A DNA stretch of 64,000 bases from Hymenobacter rubidus. GTDB lineage: Bacteria > Bacteroidota > Bacteroidia > Cytophagales > Hymenobacteraceae. The stretch lies in the NCBI RefSeq assembly GCF_016734815.1, contig NZ_JAERQF010000026.1:16552-80551 (forward strand), written 5' to 3'. Below are positions 15,361 to 24,903 of the stretch, in pieces. Each line of letters starts with the position of its first letter. Position 1 is the first letter of the stretch. The notes beneath the pieces are model-generated. The model ran no database searches and was not told where the DNA came from. It saw only the letters and a list, made by a program, of their open reading frames with translations. A program made the position numbers and the translations under genes.

Positions 15361-18258
15361 ATGATTCAAGGCTACTTCCGCAACTGGCTGTTGCTGCTCA
15401 CGCTGCTGTGCGCCACGCTGGCGGCGCAGGCTCAGATTGAGCCCGCCGCGCAGTACACCACCCTCACCCCGGCCCAGCTCATGGCCTGGACCGCCACCGG
15501 CCCCACGGCCTTGCCGGCCAACGTGAGCACCGTGCCGCTGGCCAGCCGCCAAAACGCGCTGGCGCCGCAGCTCAACCCCAACCAGAGCTTCAGCGCCAAG
15601 GTGAACTGGTGCCCCGACGGCATGAACAACTTCGTGGGCTACCTCAACGAGCAGCCCCAGTTCAACCTCTACAATTTCACCCACTGGCAGTACATCGACG
15701 TGCTGACGTGGTTTGCCAGCCCGGTGGGCATTCCGTGCCGGCCCTGGGTGGAGGCCGCGCACCGCAACGGCGTGAAGGTTATCGGCACCATTTTTACCGA
15801 TGCGGCGGGCTTTGTCGCCCTCACCCAAAAAGACGCGGCGGGCAACTACATCGGGGCCCAAAAGCTGGTGGACGTGGCCAATTATTACGGCTTCGACGGC
15901 TGGTTTTTCAACGAGGAATCGCGCCTGACCACCGCGCAGGCCACCGAGCTGATTAACCTGCTCAAGCAATTGCAGCTCATCCGGCCCGCCGGCATGGAAA
16001 TTCACTGGTACGATTCCATGCTGCCCAGCGGGGCCGTGGCCTACCAAAACACGCTGAATACGAATAACGCGCCGCTGCTGCAAAGCGGCACCGACCGCGT
16101 GAGCGACGCCATTTTTACCAACTATTTCTGGTCTGGCGCCACGGCATTCAATACGGCCGTGGCCACGGCGGCCAGCATCGGCCGCAGCCCGTTCGACGTG
16201 TACAGCGGGGCCGATATCTGGCCTGGCCGCAACCCCCAGCAGCTGTTCAACAGCACCACCTGGCTGAGCAACTACTACACCGGCAACAACCCCGCTACCC
16301 CGCGCACCTCGCTGGCCGTGTTTGCACCCAACCTGACCTACAACGGCGGCCTGAACAGCTTCAACAGCAACCCGGCCGACTACGCCAATTTTTACAGCTC
16401 CGAAGTGCGCCTCTTTTCCGGCGACGACCTCGACATCACCACCGACGACGCTACGGGCTGGCAGGGCTTCGGCCGCTACCAGCCCGTGCGCTGCGCTATC
16501 ACGGCGCTGCCGTTCGAAACCAACTTCTGCGTGGGCCAGGGCAAGATTTTCGCCAACAACGGCGCGGTGGCCGTGAAGGGCTGGACCGACATGGCCAAGC
16601 AGGCCATCCTGCCGTCGTGGCAGTGGGCGCGCACCGGGGCCACCACCGTCAGCGCGGGGTTCGATTTTAGCCGGGCCTGGTACGGCGGCACCAGCGTGAA
16701 ACTGGCCGGCAGCCTGGCGGCCGGCGCCAGCACCACCGTGAAGCTCTACCAGACCAAGCTGCCCATCACGGCCACCACCAACCTCGACCTCGTGTACAAG
16801 GGCCTGGCGGCCGGCGCCAGCAGCACGCGCCTGGCGCTGTATTTCAGCGATAACCTGGCCACGCCCGAGTACGTCAACGTGCCGGCACTGGCCGATACGC
16901 TCTGGGCGACAACCACCGTGTCGCTGGCCGCCTATGCCAACCGGGAGCTGGCCATTATCGGGGTGCAAGCCACTTCGGCTTCGGCCGTGGCCGCCTACCG
17001 CTTTAATCTGGGCAAGCTGAAGCTCTACAACGGAACGGCCGCCGCGGTGCAGCCCGTGGCCAACTTCGCGGCCACTGCCACCACGGTGCTCACCGGCCAG
17101 CCCGTGACTTTTGCCAACTCCTCCACCAACGCCACCAGCTACACCTGGGCGCTGCCCGGGGCCACGCCCAGCAGCAGCACCGCCGTGCACGCCACCGCCA
17201 GCTACGCCGCCGCCGGCACCTATTCCGTGACGCTGACGGCCACCAACGCGGCCGGCCAGAACGTGCTCACCCGCACCAGCTACATCACCGTGCTCACGGC
17301 CCCGCCGGCCGGCAGCAATACGTCCCTCAGCTTCGACGGCGTGAGCAAGTACGTCGACGCCGGCATCATCAACCTGAGCGGCGCGGCGTTCAGCCTGGAA
17401 TGCTGGGTGAAGCCGAACAGCTTTAAAACGACGTCGCCCTTCATTTCCAGCCTGTTGGGCATGGAGGATGGTGGCGCAAACACGGTGATGCTGCGCATCG
17501 GCGATGGCGGCATCGACCCGAACCAGGTGCAGTTTGTGGCCCAGATTGGCGGCAGCACCCGCAAGCTCAACTCGGTCATCCGCCTCACGGCCGGCCAGTG
17601 GACGCACCTGGCGGGCACCTACGACGGCGCGACGATGAAGCTCTACGTCAACGGGGTGCTGGATAATTCGCAGGCCGCCAGCGGCAGCCTCACCGCCAAT
17701 GCCCCGTTTACGCTGGCGCGCAACTACGCCGCCCCGCGCGGGCTCGACGGCCGCCTCGACGAGGCCCGCGCCTGGACCCGCGCCCTCACCGCCACCGAAA
17801 TTGCGGCCAATGCCTGCAGCGTAGCTGCCGGCAGCGCCGGCCTGGAAGCCTACTGGAAATGCAACGACTCGCCCACCCTGACGGCCCTGGATGCCACCCG
17901 CCACAGCCACAACGGCACCCTCACCAACATGGCCGTCAGCGACTGGTCCATTGATGTGCCCGCCCAGTGTGCCACGGCCACGGCCACCCGGCCCGGCGCA
18001 GGCAGCACCGGCTTGCAAATCCAGGTATTCGGCAACCCCGTGCTCACGGGCCGCGCCGAGGTAGCAATCAGCGGGGCCAACAGCCAGCCGGTGTTGCTGG
18101 AAGTGAGCAACGCCCTGGGCGCCGTGGTGTGGCAACAGCTGGTGCCCGCCACCGCCACCGGCCACCTAAACGTGCCGCTGCCCTCGGCGGCTGGCCTGTA
18201 TGTGTTGCGCGCCAGCACGCCCACGGGGGCTACCTCTGTGAAGCTGCTGAAGCAATAG
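15361..18258 (+). CDS. Secreted GH85-like endo-beta-N-acetylglucosaminidase with PKD, LamG and T9SS domains
   Basis: 965 residues. A signal peptide (1-25) precedes a catalytic region (about 80-460) whose core matches GH85: YIDVLTWF, GVKVIGTIFTD, YYGFDGWFFNEES with Asn184 and Glu186 as the N-x-E substrate-assisted pair, and HWYDSM. GH85 enzymes cut the chitobiose core of N-glycans. A carbohydrate-binding-like beta region follows, then a PKD domain (about 566-643), a LamG/concanavalin-like domain (about 655-850, ECWVKPNSF to DEARAWTRAL) and a C-terminal type IX sorting domain (about 884-965, GLYVLRASTPTG). It is therefore probably exported through the outer membrane and surface-bound or released. 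No SusCD pair or other glycosidase adjoins. Confidence 0.85.
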   Translation: MIQGYFRNWLLLLTLLCATLAAQAQIEPAAQYTTLTPAQLMAWTATGPTALPANVSTVPLASRQNALAPQLNPNQSFSAKVNWCPDGMNNFVGYLNEQPQFNLYNFTHWQYIDVLTWFASPVGIPCRPWVEAAHRNGVKVIGTIFTDAAGFVALTQKDAAGNYIGAQKLVDVANYYGFDGWFFNEESRLTTAQATELINLLKQLQLIRPAGMEIHWYDSMLPSGAVAYQNTLNTNNAPLLQSGTDRVSDAIFTNYFWSGATAFNTAVATAASIGRSPFDVYSGADIWPGRNPQQLFNSTTWLSNYYTGNNPATPRTSLAVFAPNLTYNGGLNSFNSNPADYANFYSSEVRLFSGDDLDITTDDATGWQGFGRYQPVRCAITALPFETNFCVGQGKIFANNGAVAVKGWTDMAKQAILPSWQWARTGATTVSAGFDFSRAWYGGTSVKLAGSLAAGASTTVKLYQTKLPITATTNLDLVYKGLAAGASSTRLALYFSDNLATPEYVNVPALADTLWATTTVSLAAYANRELAIIGVQATSASAVAAYRFNLGKLKLYNGTAAAVQPVANFAATATTVLTGQPVTFANSSTNATSYTWALPGATPSSSTAVHATASYAAAGTYSVTLTATNAAGQNVLTRTSYITVLTAPPAGSNTSLSFDGVSKYVDAGIINLSGAAFSLECWVKPNSFKTTSPFISSLLGMEDGGANTVMLRIGDGGIDPNQVQFVAQIGGSTRKLNSVIRLTAGQWTHLAGTYDGATMKLYVNGVLDNSQAASGSLTANAPFTLARNYAAPRGLDGRLDEARAWTRALTATEIAANACSVAAGSAGLEAYWKCNDSPTLTALDATRHSHNGTLTNMAVSDWSIDVPAQCATATATRPGAGSTGLQIQVFGNPVLTGRAEVAISGANSQPVLLEVSNALGAVVWQQLVPATATGHLNVPLPSAAGLYVLRASTPTGATSVKLLKQ

Positions 18259-18324
18259 CAATTCTTCGCGCCGGGCAACAATCAGAACCGCCGCGAAATA
18301 TCTTGTCCTTACCACAAATACCTT

Positions 18325-18366
18325 AAAACAAGAACGGCTCGCCATTCGGCGGGCCGTTCTTGTTTT
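18325..18366. terminator. Intrinsic terminator
   Basis: Symmetric stem AAAACAAGAACGGC and its complement with T-runs on both strands; ends the GH85 gene and could work in both directions. Confidence 0.85.
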
Positions 18367-18544
18367 GGTCCCCGGCCACGCCGGATGGAGGCGGCCACAC
18401 CGGCGGATGAAGGCCCGGTGCACCGGCTGAATTCATGCTGAAATTATTTGCGCGCAACGGTAAAAATATATTCAGTATTTCGGCTAGCTTTGAGGCCATT
18501 ATATACCCGTTTTGCGCTCTACCACTACATCGCGCGCTACTGTT

Positions 18545-20026
18545 ATGTTGCGACTTCTTTGCCTGCTTGCGCTGGGCGTTCTGGGCTCCCTTCGGTGTTT
18601 CGCGCAGGATAAGCCCTACCTGCCGTACTACTCCCGCGATACGACCCAGCTCTACCAGCTGGCCGTGGCGCAACGCAACGCCGTGAAGGCGTATTTTGTG
18701 GTGCCCAAAACCGGCAGCGGCGACTACCGCGACCATTACCGCCGCGTGGTGCAGGAGGCGTCCGACGACGTGTACAATTCCATTCGCTACTCGGCCCTGC
18801 TCGACCCCGTGGTGGAGCCGTTTGTGCAGCAGGTGTTTGCCCGTATTGTGCAGGCCAACCCGCAGCTGCCGGCCGGTACCCGCCTGGTGCTCACCCGCAA
18901 CCCCGAGCCCAACGCCCACGCCGTGGGCAACGGCACGGTGATGCTCAACATTGGCCTGCTGCCCCGGCTCGAAAACGAGAGCCAGCTCGCCTTTATTCTC
19001 TGCCACGAGCTGGCCCACGTGGCCTGCCGGCACATGGAAAACGGCTTGCAGGAGCGCCTGATGGCCTTGCACAGCAAGGAGCTGAAGCGCGAATTCCGGC
19101 GCATTGTCAATTCTGAGTACAACATCAGCTCGCAGGTGAAGGCGCTGGTGCTGGGCTTTTCGCTGAACAATAACTACCACCGCCGCCAGTTTGAGAAGCA
19201 GGCCGACTCGCTGGGGTACGTGCTGCTCACCCATACCCGCTACGAGGCCCCGCAGGCCTACCGCGCCCTGCAGCTGCTCGACACCATCGACGAGCCCGAA
19301 AACCCCGCTGCTATTCCGCTGAACACTTATTTCAGCTGCACAGAATTTCCCAAAACCTTCGGGGCGCCGGCCAAGCCGGCGTCAATTTTCACGGTGAAAG
19401 CGGCCGAGCAAACGGTGCTCGAAACCACCGATACCCTCAAGTCGCACCCCGACTGTGGCAAGCGCATGCGCTTTGTGCAGGCCCTGGCCAAGGGGCAGGT
19501 GGCCGACGGACCGCAGCCCGCCAGCCCGCCGGAGTACGCCCGCATTCGCGACGCCAGCCGGCTGGAAGTCATCCAGGGCTGGTTCGACTACGACTGCTAC
19601 GACCATGCCCTTTTTGATGCCTTGCAGCTGCTGCCCCAGCAGCCCCAGAATGCCTACCTGCGCTCGGTGGTGCAGCTGAGCCTGTACGAGCTGCGCCAGC
19701 ACATGCAGGACCACACCTATTTCGAGGTCGTTTCCAATATCTCGACCCACAACGCACCTTCGTTCAACGCCTTGCTTACCACGCTGCACGCGCTGCATCT
19801 GGAAGATTTTAAGGGCTTGAGCACCTGCTTTGCCCAGGCCGATGCCCCGGCGGTACCCACCAACGAGTATGCGCTGGCGGGGCACTACGCTGCCAGCGCG
19901 CTGGCTGCCGAAACCACGGCGCCGCCCGTGGTAGCCCTCAAAACGCAGTACCAGCAGCAGTACGCCGGCGGGCGCTTTGAGAAGCTGCTGTTTCCGGTGC
20001 CCAAGCCGGCTGCCAAGCGCCGCTAA
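18545..20026 (+). CDS. Exported M48-family zinc metalloprotease
   Basis: 493 residues from ATG 18545, where the signal peptide begins (MLRLLCLLALGVLG...CFAQ). The zinc motif HELAH is at residues 154-158, preceded by AFILC, and the third ligand is probably the Glu in QFEKQADSLGYVLL, as in M48 proteases (ExxAD). PNAHAVGNGTVMLNIGLL just upstream is the usual M48 edge strand. The C-terminal 200 residues are helical and TPR-like (ALFDALQLLPQQPQNAYLRSV), as in BepA/YfgC-type proteins that maintain the envelope. Location periplasmic. Gap to the next gene is 56 bases, so co-transcription is possible. Confidence 0.9.
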   Translation: MLRLLCLLALGVLGSLRCFAQDKPYLPYYSRDTTQLYQLAVAQRNAVKAYFVVPKTGSGDYRDHYRRVVQEASDDVYNSIRYSALLDPVVEPFVQQVFARIVQANPQLPAGTRLVLTRNPEPNAHAVGNGTVMLNIGLLPRLENESQLAFILCHELAHVACRHMENGLQERLMALHSKELKREFRRIVNSEYNISSQVKALVLGFSLNNNYHRRQFEKQADSLGYVLLTHTRYEAPQAYRALQLLDTIDEPENPAAIPLNTYFSCTEFPKTFGAPAKPASIFTVKAAEQTVLETTDTLKSHPDCGKRMRFVQALAKGQVADGPQPASPPEYARIRDASRLEVIQGWFDYDCYDHALFDALQLLPQQPQNAYLRSVVQLSLYELRQHMQDHTYFEVVSNISTHNAPSFNALLTTLHALHLEDFKGLSTCFAQADAPAVPTNEYALAGHYAASALAAETTAPPVVALKTQYQQQYAGGRFEKLLFPVPKPAAKRR

Positions 20027-20082
20027 TGCTGTTTCCAACGATTACTTCACACCTATTGCCCACCTTTTACTTCCACACGTTC

Positions 20083-21663
20083 ATGCAGTTTACCAAACGC
20101 ACGGTCTTGGCGGCCCTGCTCACCCTGGCGGCCCCGGCAGCCTTCGCCCAAACCAAAACCCTCGACGGCATCCAGAACATGCACCGCTCGGCGTTGTCGC
20201 CCATTTATGACGGCAATGAAGTGAAGGGCTACGTCATGTTTGCCAAAGGCGATAAGGCCGACCGCAAAAACGACAACTACCTGCTCGACCTCTACGACCA
20301 GGACTTGGCCAAGGTATCGACCATCACCATCCAGAAGCCTTCCGGGCGGTACACGCTATTGAAAAACACGTTCAACGGCTCGGCGTTTGCCTTCTATTTT
20401 TATAACGGCAACGACAAAACGCTGGAAATCGAAACCTACGACACCAGCCTGAAAAAGCTGGGCAGCAAGCTCATCGGCGAGCTGTCGAAGGGCGACCTGC
20501 GGGTGCTGGCCATGCAGGCGCAGGCCGTCGACCCGGCCGCTGGCGGCATGATGCTGGGGCTGAACCTGTTTCCGGTGCCCGGCCTGGGGTTCGTGCGCAA
20601 CGGCTACACCGGCGGCATGGCCAAGGGCTATACCCTGGCCATTTACGACAACAAGCTGGGCATGCATTGGCGCATCACCTCCCCGGAGGACGCCAAGCAG
20701 TATGAGTCGCTCAGCCTCACCGAAGCGGCCGACAAGTACCTGCTGGGCACCATGCTGCGGCGCGACGGTCTGCTGTCGCGCAAGGTTACGTCTTATATGA
20801 TTGTGCTGGAAGCCAAGACGGGCAAGAAGCTGCTCGATTTGCCGGTGGAAACCAGCGCCACCGAACAGTTGTCCCTCAGCTCTTTCACCTTCGACGCGGA
20901 CAAGCGCGAGTTTGTGGCGGTGGGCGAATATTACAAGCTCGACGACAAGCCGTTCGTCAATAAAAGCCAGGGATTCTACGTGAAGCGCTTCGACGAAGCG
21001 GGCAAGCCTGTGAGTACCAAAAACTACGGTTGGCAAAACGAAGTAGCGGCCCTCATGCCCGCCGAGGCCAAAGCCAGCCTGGAAGACAACTACGTGAACT
21101 ACAACCACGCCATCGTCAAGGGCGCCAACGGCCGGATGTACATCGTGGCCGAGCAGTTTAAGATTGTGGGCAATGCCCTGGGCATCGCGGCGGCTGCTTT
21201 GAATAGCGGTGGCAATTCCAGTGTTTCCAAGGGTAAGGTGGGCAACATGTTCGTGTTCGAGCTAGACCCGCAGGCCAAACTGTCGAGCGTGAAATTTTAT
21301 CCCAAAACCGTTACCAACGCCACATTGCCCCCCGGCACGGGCTTTATGGGCGCCGGGATGCTCGGCCAAATCATGAAGTACCAGGGCGATTTCGACTACC
21401 AGTTTCTTCAGAAAAACGCCGATAACTCGCAATTCAACGTGGTGTATGTGAACTTCGATAAGGAGAAGGGCGAATCGGCCAAAACGTACGTGGGCAACAT
21501 CGGTTTTGGCGACAACGGCAAATACGTGGTCGACAAAATCGAAATGCCCAGCGGCCCTACCTTTTCCTACCTCTACCCGGCCAAGCCCGGCTACGTGATG
21601 ATAGCCGACTACTATCGCAAGAAAAGCCAGCTGGGCATGAAGCTGGTGAAGCTCAACATCTGA
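20083..21663 (+). CDS. Exported hypothetical protein, DUF6770-like
   Basis: 526 residues from ATG 20083 with a signal peptide ending AFAQ. The mature protein is beta-rich with repeated short strands (GYVMFAKGDK, NYLLDLYDQDL, KGYTLAIYDN, SYMIVLEAKTGK), which looks like a beta-propeller. The opening QTKTLDGIQNMHRSALSPIYDGNEVKGY has the look of the Bacteroidota DUF6770 family; I place it there with moderate certainty. No catalytic residues are evident. It follows the M48 protease closely and ends in a clear terminator. Confidence 0.8.
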   Translation: MQFTKRTVLAALLTLAAPAAFAQTKTLDGIQNMHRSALSPIYDGNEVKGYVMFAKGDKADRKNDNYLLDLYDQDLAKVSTITIQKPSGRYTLLKNTFNGSAFAFYFYNGNDKTLEIETYDTSLKKLGSKLIGELSKGDLRVLAMQAQAVDPAAGGMMLGLNLFPVPGLGFVRNGYTGGMAKGYTLAIYDNKLGMHWRITSPEDAKQYESLSLTEAADKYLLGTMLRRDGLLSRKVTSYMIVLEAKTGKKLLDLPVETSATEQLSLSSFTFDADKREFVAVGEYYKLDDKPFVNKSQGFYVKRFDEAGKPVSTKNYGWQNEVAALMPAEAKASLEDNYVNYNHAIVKGANGRMYIVAEQFKIVGNALGIAAAALNSGGNSSVSKGKVGNMFVFELDPQAKLSSVKFYPKTVTNATLPPGTGFMGAGMLGQIMKYQGDFDYQFLQKNADNSQFNVVYVNFDKEKGESAKTYVGNIGFGDNGKYVVDKIEMPSGPTFSYLYPAKPGYVMIADYYRKKSQLGMKLVKLNI

Positions 21664-21684
21664 TGTTGACGCTTAATACCTGCG

Positions 21685-21714
21685 AAAAGGCCCGGCAGAT
21701 GCCGGGCCTTTTTT
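21685..21714 (+). terminator. Intrinsic terminator
   Basis: AAAAGGCCCGGCA, a 2-base loop, and the complement followed by six T. Confidence 0.88.
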
Positions 21715-21773
21715 ATGCGCTAAAGCCTGCCCGTTGGCAGCAGGTAGCCAGCAGGGAAGGCGGCAGTGTTTCG

Positions 21774-22397
21774 CTAAGGCCGCGCGGTGTTGAATAGGGC
21801 CCCGCTTTCGAGCAGCCGGGCGCCTCGGGCCAACAAATCGGCCTGGGCTGCCGCCCATCCCTCGGCCGAAATGGCGCGGGTGGCGTCGGTGATGACGATG
21901 GTGGCGAAGCCAGCGGCCAGCGCATCCAGCGCCGAGTAGTACACGCAGTAGTCGGCGGCCAGGCCGGCTACGTACACTTCCGTCACGCCCCGGCCGCTTA
22001 GGTAGGCGGCCAGGCCGGTGCTTTTGCGGTGGCCATTGTCGAAGAAGGCGCTGTAGCTGTCGATTTCTATGTTGGTGCCCTTGCGAAAAATGGCCTCGAT
22101 GCGTTCGGTTTGCAGGGCCGGGGCCAGCTCGGCGCCGGGGCTGGCCTGGGTGCAGTGGTCGGGCCAGAGCACCTGGGGCAGTCCGTGCAGGTCAATCTGC
22201 TCGAACTGCTTGCGGCCGGCGTGGCTGCTGGCAAAGCTCTGGTGCCCCGCCGGGTGCCAGTCCTGGGTGGCCACCACCAGCTCAAACTGCGGTTGCAAGG
22301 CATTCACCAGCGGAATAATGGCGTCGCCCTCGGGCACGGCCAGCCGGCCGCCGGGCAGGAAATCGTTCTGAATATCGATGAGCAGGAGCGCTTTCAT
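21774..22397 (-). CDS. pncA: Nicotinamidase / pyrazinamidase
   Basis: 207 residues from the ATG at 22397 (MKALLLIDIQNDF); an in-frame ATG 15 bases upstream is possible. Hydrolyses nicotinamide to nicotinate in NAD+ salvage. The isochorismatase-fold triad is visible: Asp8 (LIDIQNDF), Lys106 (FRKGTN) and Cys151 (AADYCV). Metal ligands are Asp46 and His48 (QDWHP) and His81 (WPDHC). Length matches the family. Divergent from the SDR at 22528, with a 130-base shared upstream region. Confidence 0.95.
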   Translation of the reverse strand: MKALLLIDIQNDFLPGGRLAVPEGDAIIPLVNALQPQFELVVATQDWHPAGHQSFASSHAGRKQFEQIDLHGLPQVLWPDHCTQASPGAELAPALQTERIEAIFRKGTNIEIDSYSAFFDNGHRKSTGLAAYLSGRGVTEVYVAGLAADYCVYYSALDALAAGFATIVITDATRAISAEGWAAAQADLLARGARLLESGALFNTARP

Positions 22398-22527
22398 AGG
22401 TGTATGAGGCAAGGGTTAGGACACCAAAGGAACGTCGGGCGGCGCTTGAGTGGCAAAAGAAAAACCAAGCATTTGCCCGGCCAGTACGTTTACGTAGCCA
22501 GCGGCGTCATTTCAACGCTCAAACCTT

Positions 22528-23397
22528 ATGTCCGACCTTCAGAATCAAATTATCCTCGTTACCGGGGCCACGTCCGGCATTGGCGAAGTCACGGCCACCG
22601 AGCTGGCCCGAATGGGTGCGCACGTCGTGCTGCTGGCCCGCGATGCCGCCAAAGCCGCCGCCACCCGGCAGAAAATCAAAGCCGCCGCCGGCCACGACCA
22701 GGTCGACATTCTGCTGGCCGACCTCGCCGACCAAAGCCAGGTGCGCCGCGTCGCGGCCGAGTTCAACGCCCGCTACCCCCGCCTCGACGTGCTGGTGAAC
22801 AACGCCGGCCTCATCCTCGGGGCCGCGCGGCAGGTGTCGCCCGAGGGACATGAGTTGGGCCTCGCCACCAATCACCTGGGCCCCTTCCTGCTCACCAGCC
22901 TGTTATTCGACAAGCTGAAGACCAGCCCAGCCGCTCGCATCGTGAACGTGGCTTCGACCGTATACCGCATGGCCCGGCCCGATTTTGCTGATTTTCAGGC
23001 AACCCAAAGCTACGGCGCGCTGGCTGTGTACGCCAATACCAAGCTCTACAACATCCTGTTTACGCAGGAGCTGGCCCGCCGCCTGCGCACCCACGGCATC
23101 GGCAACGTGACGACCAACGCGCTGCATCCGGGGGTGGTGGCCAGCAGCTTCGGCAGCGGTGCCAATGGCCTGATGAGCCTGTTTGTGCAACTGGGCCGGC
23201 CCTTCATGATTTCGACGGAAAAAGGTGCCGAAACCAGTATTTTCCTGGCCTCCTCGCCCGCAGTGGCGGCCACCAGCGGCGGCTATTTCGATAAGAAAAA
23301 GCCCGAGGCGGTGAAAAATCCTTTCAACACCCCGGAAAACGCCCGGCGGCTGTGGGAGTTGAGCGAGCAGCTGACGAATACCACTTTTCTGGACTAG
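22528..23397 (+). CDS. Short-chain dehydrogenase/reductase, retinol-dehydrogenase-like
   Basis: 289 residues. TGATSGIG cofactor motif at residues 12-19, LLARD after beta-2 (NADP preference), NNAG, SSTV/VNVAS and the catalytic YANTK (YxxxK). The layout with LNPGV-type HPGVVASSF and a variable C-terminal cap matches the WWOX/retinol dehydrogenase-like classical SDR subgroup. Substrate unknown. Convergent with the minus-strand gene, only 5 bases between their stop codons. Confidence 0.9.
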   Translation: MSDLQNQIILVTGATSGIGEVTATELARMGAHVVLLARDAAKAAATRQKIKAAAGHDQVDILLADLADQSQVRRVAAEFNARYPRLDVLVNNAGLILGAARQVSPEGHELGLATNHLGPFLLTSLLFDKLKTSPAARIVNVASTVYRMARPDFADFQATQSYGALAVYANTKLYNILFTQELARRLRTHGIGNVTTNALHPGVVASSFGSGANGLMSLFVQLGRPFMISTEKGAETSIFLASSPAVAATSGGYFDKKKPEAVKNPFNTPENARRLWELSEQLTNTTFLD

Positions 23398-23402
23398 CCT
23401 GG

Positions 23403-24149
23403 TTATTTGGCCGGGTCGGCGGCGTTGAGGACGGCCGACCATTCGGCCTCTGTGCGGGGCTTTTTCGCGGCGGCGGTTTTTAAGGCATCGCTGAGGGCGG
23501 GAGCAGCCGTTTGGAGGGCTTTAAGACTCAGCTTCACCGGCGTGAGGGTGCCTTCGGGCGTGCGCAGGTAGTAGAGCGACTCGTCTACAATCTCATCCGG
23601 CGGAATCCCGTTGCTGGCGAATCCCTGGAAACTGTCGCTTTTAATTTTTTTCTGATAGTGCTTCAGCAGCGCGTAGCGGCCTTCGTGCAACACCTCCACG
23701 TAGTCGCGCTGCCGGAAGCGAGGGGCCTCCTCGAAACGGCGAAACAACCGCTGCCGGGCCGGCCCCAGGTTGGAAGCCGGCTCGTTGAGTACAAACGAAG
23801 CCACCTGGCGGTCGTCAAGCTCAATAGAATCCTGCGAAGGTTCGGGCTGGCGCATGATGAGGCGATGTTCCAGCACGTCGTACTTCAGCAGCATAGGGCG
23901 CAAGGACAGCTTATTGTTCATCAAAACATTGGCGATTAGCCACTTGTCCTCGGCAAAAGGCGAGCCGATGAGGTTGGGGCGGCGCGTTAGCAGGTGGGTG
24001 GCGCCTTTGGTCAACTCGTTGATATTCGCGTATTCGTTGGAACTGACACTGCTGTAATCGCGCTGAGCCATGGGGACGCCCCCGAGAATCTGGGCATGGG
24101 CACCGGTGCTGATGAGCCCCAGGCCCAGCAGTAGGTAACGGAGTTTCAT
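23403..24149 (-). CDS. Exported hypothetical protein
   Basis: 248 residues from the internal ATG at 24149 (MKLRYLLLGLGLISTGAHAQ signal peptide). The mature part is charged and has repeated short strands with basic residues (LIGSPFAEDKWLIANVLMNN, YVEVLHEGRYALLKHYQKKI), resembling exported Bacteroidota proteins that begin with a sequence for surface or envelope sensing; no domain is recognised. The C-terminal helix KTAAAKKPRTEAEWSAVLNAAD is amphipathic. Confidence 0.75.
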   Translation of the reverse strand: MKLRYLLLGLGLISTGAHAQILGGVPMAQRDYSSVSSNEYANINELTKGATHLLTRRPNLIGSPFAEDKWLIANVLMNNKLSLRPMLLKYDVLEHRLIMRQPEPSQDSIELDDRQVASFVLNEPASNLGPARQRLFRRFEEAPRFRQRDYVEVLHEGRYALLKHYQKKIKSDSFQGFASNGIPPDEIVDESLYYLRTPEGTLTPVKLSLKALQTAAPALSDALKTAAAKKPRTEAEWSAVLNAADPAK

Positions 24150-24215
24150 AAGAAATAGGAGTGGGAAGGTGTAGGCCAGCAATTTACACTTTTTCCCTAA
24201 TCCTACTATACCGCA

Positions 24216-24770
24216 CTATGCTGGTTTGCTGGCCCTGTGTTGCAGCGCCCGCCACTCGTCCTCCAGAATGCCCATTTCCACCAGCGTCCAGTAGCCGTCG
24301 CCGTGTCGCACCACGTCGCGTAGGCGGCCTTCTTCCCGGAAGCCGCACTTGAGGTAGCAGTTGATGGCCGCGTGGTTGAAATCGTACACGCCCAGGCTGA
24401 TGCGGTGCAGCTTCAGGTCCTCGAAGCCAATGCGGAGCAGCGCCCGCACCATGCCCTGGCAGATGCCCCGGCGGCGCTCCGAAGAGTTGCCCACCAGCAC
24501 GCGGGTGATGCGCCCGGCCCGGTCACGCTCGCTGATGCCGCCCAGCGAAATATGGCCCACCGTGACGCCGGTTTTGGCGTCCACGGCCTTGTAAATGAAC
24601 ACGTCCGGGTCGTGCATATTGTTGGCGCCTTCCACGTACCACGCCAGGCCCGACTCACTCAGCGGAAACGAAAACATCGAGCCGCTCCATTCTTTCATCA
24701 GGCGCTCGTCGTCCACCCATTCCATGAGCTGAGTAAAATCGTCGGTGGTGAAGGGTTCCAGTTTAATCAT
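24216..24770 (-). CDS. GNAT N-acetyltransferase, RimJ/RimL-like
   Basis: 184 residues from ATG 24770 (MIKLEPFTTDDFTQLMEW). The acetyl-CoA pyrophosphate-binding loop is RITRVLVGNSSERRRGICQGMVRALLRIGF (Q/RxxGxG/A equivalent), followed by KLHRISLGVYDFNHAAINCYLKCGFREEGRLRD, the conserved beta-5/alpha-4 region of RimJ/RimL proteins. The acceptor could be a ribosomal protein N-terminus or a small amine; unknown. Confidence 0.88.
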   Translation of the reverse strand: MIKLEPFTTDDFTQLMEWVDDERLMKEWSGSMFSFPLSESGLAWYVEGANNMHDPDVFIYKAVDAKTGVTVGHISLGGISERDRAGRITRVLVGNSSERRRGICQGMVRALLRIGFEDLKLHRISLGVYDFNHAAINCYLKCGFREEGRLRDVVRHGDGYWTLVEMGILEDEWRALQHRASKPA

Positions 24771-24903
24771 AGCAAAGCAGGGCGTGGGCGCGGCAGTAAG
24801 CACGGCAATAAGCCCGCAAGGTAGAGCCGCCGGCGCCTTGTCTGCTCAACCATCCGGCGGGTTGCTTGTTAGCGGCCTGCTTTCCCTGCTCAATCCTTTC
24901 TTT

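Noticed and set aside
15247..18165. A 972-residue open frame antisense to the GH85 gene
   Set aside because: GC-rich codon bias leaves long stop-free antisense frames; the translation is Gly/Ala/Arg/His-rich with no domains, while the plus strand has clear GH85, PKD and LamG motifs.
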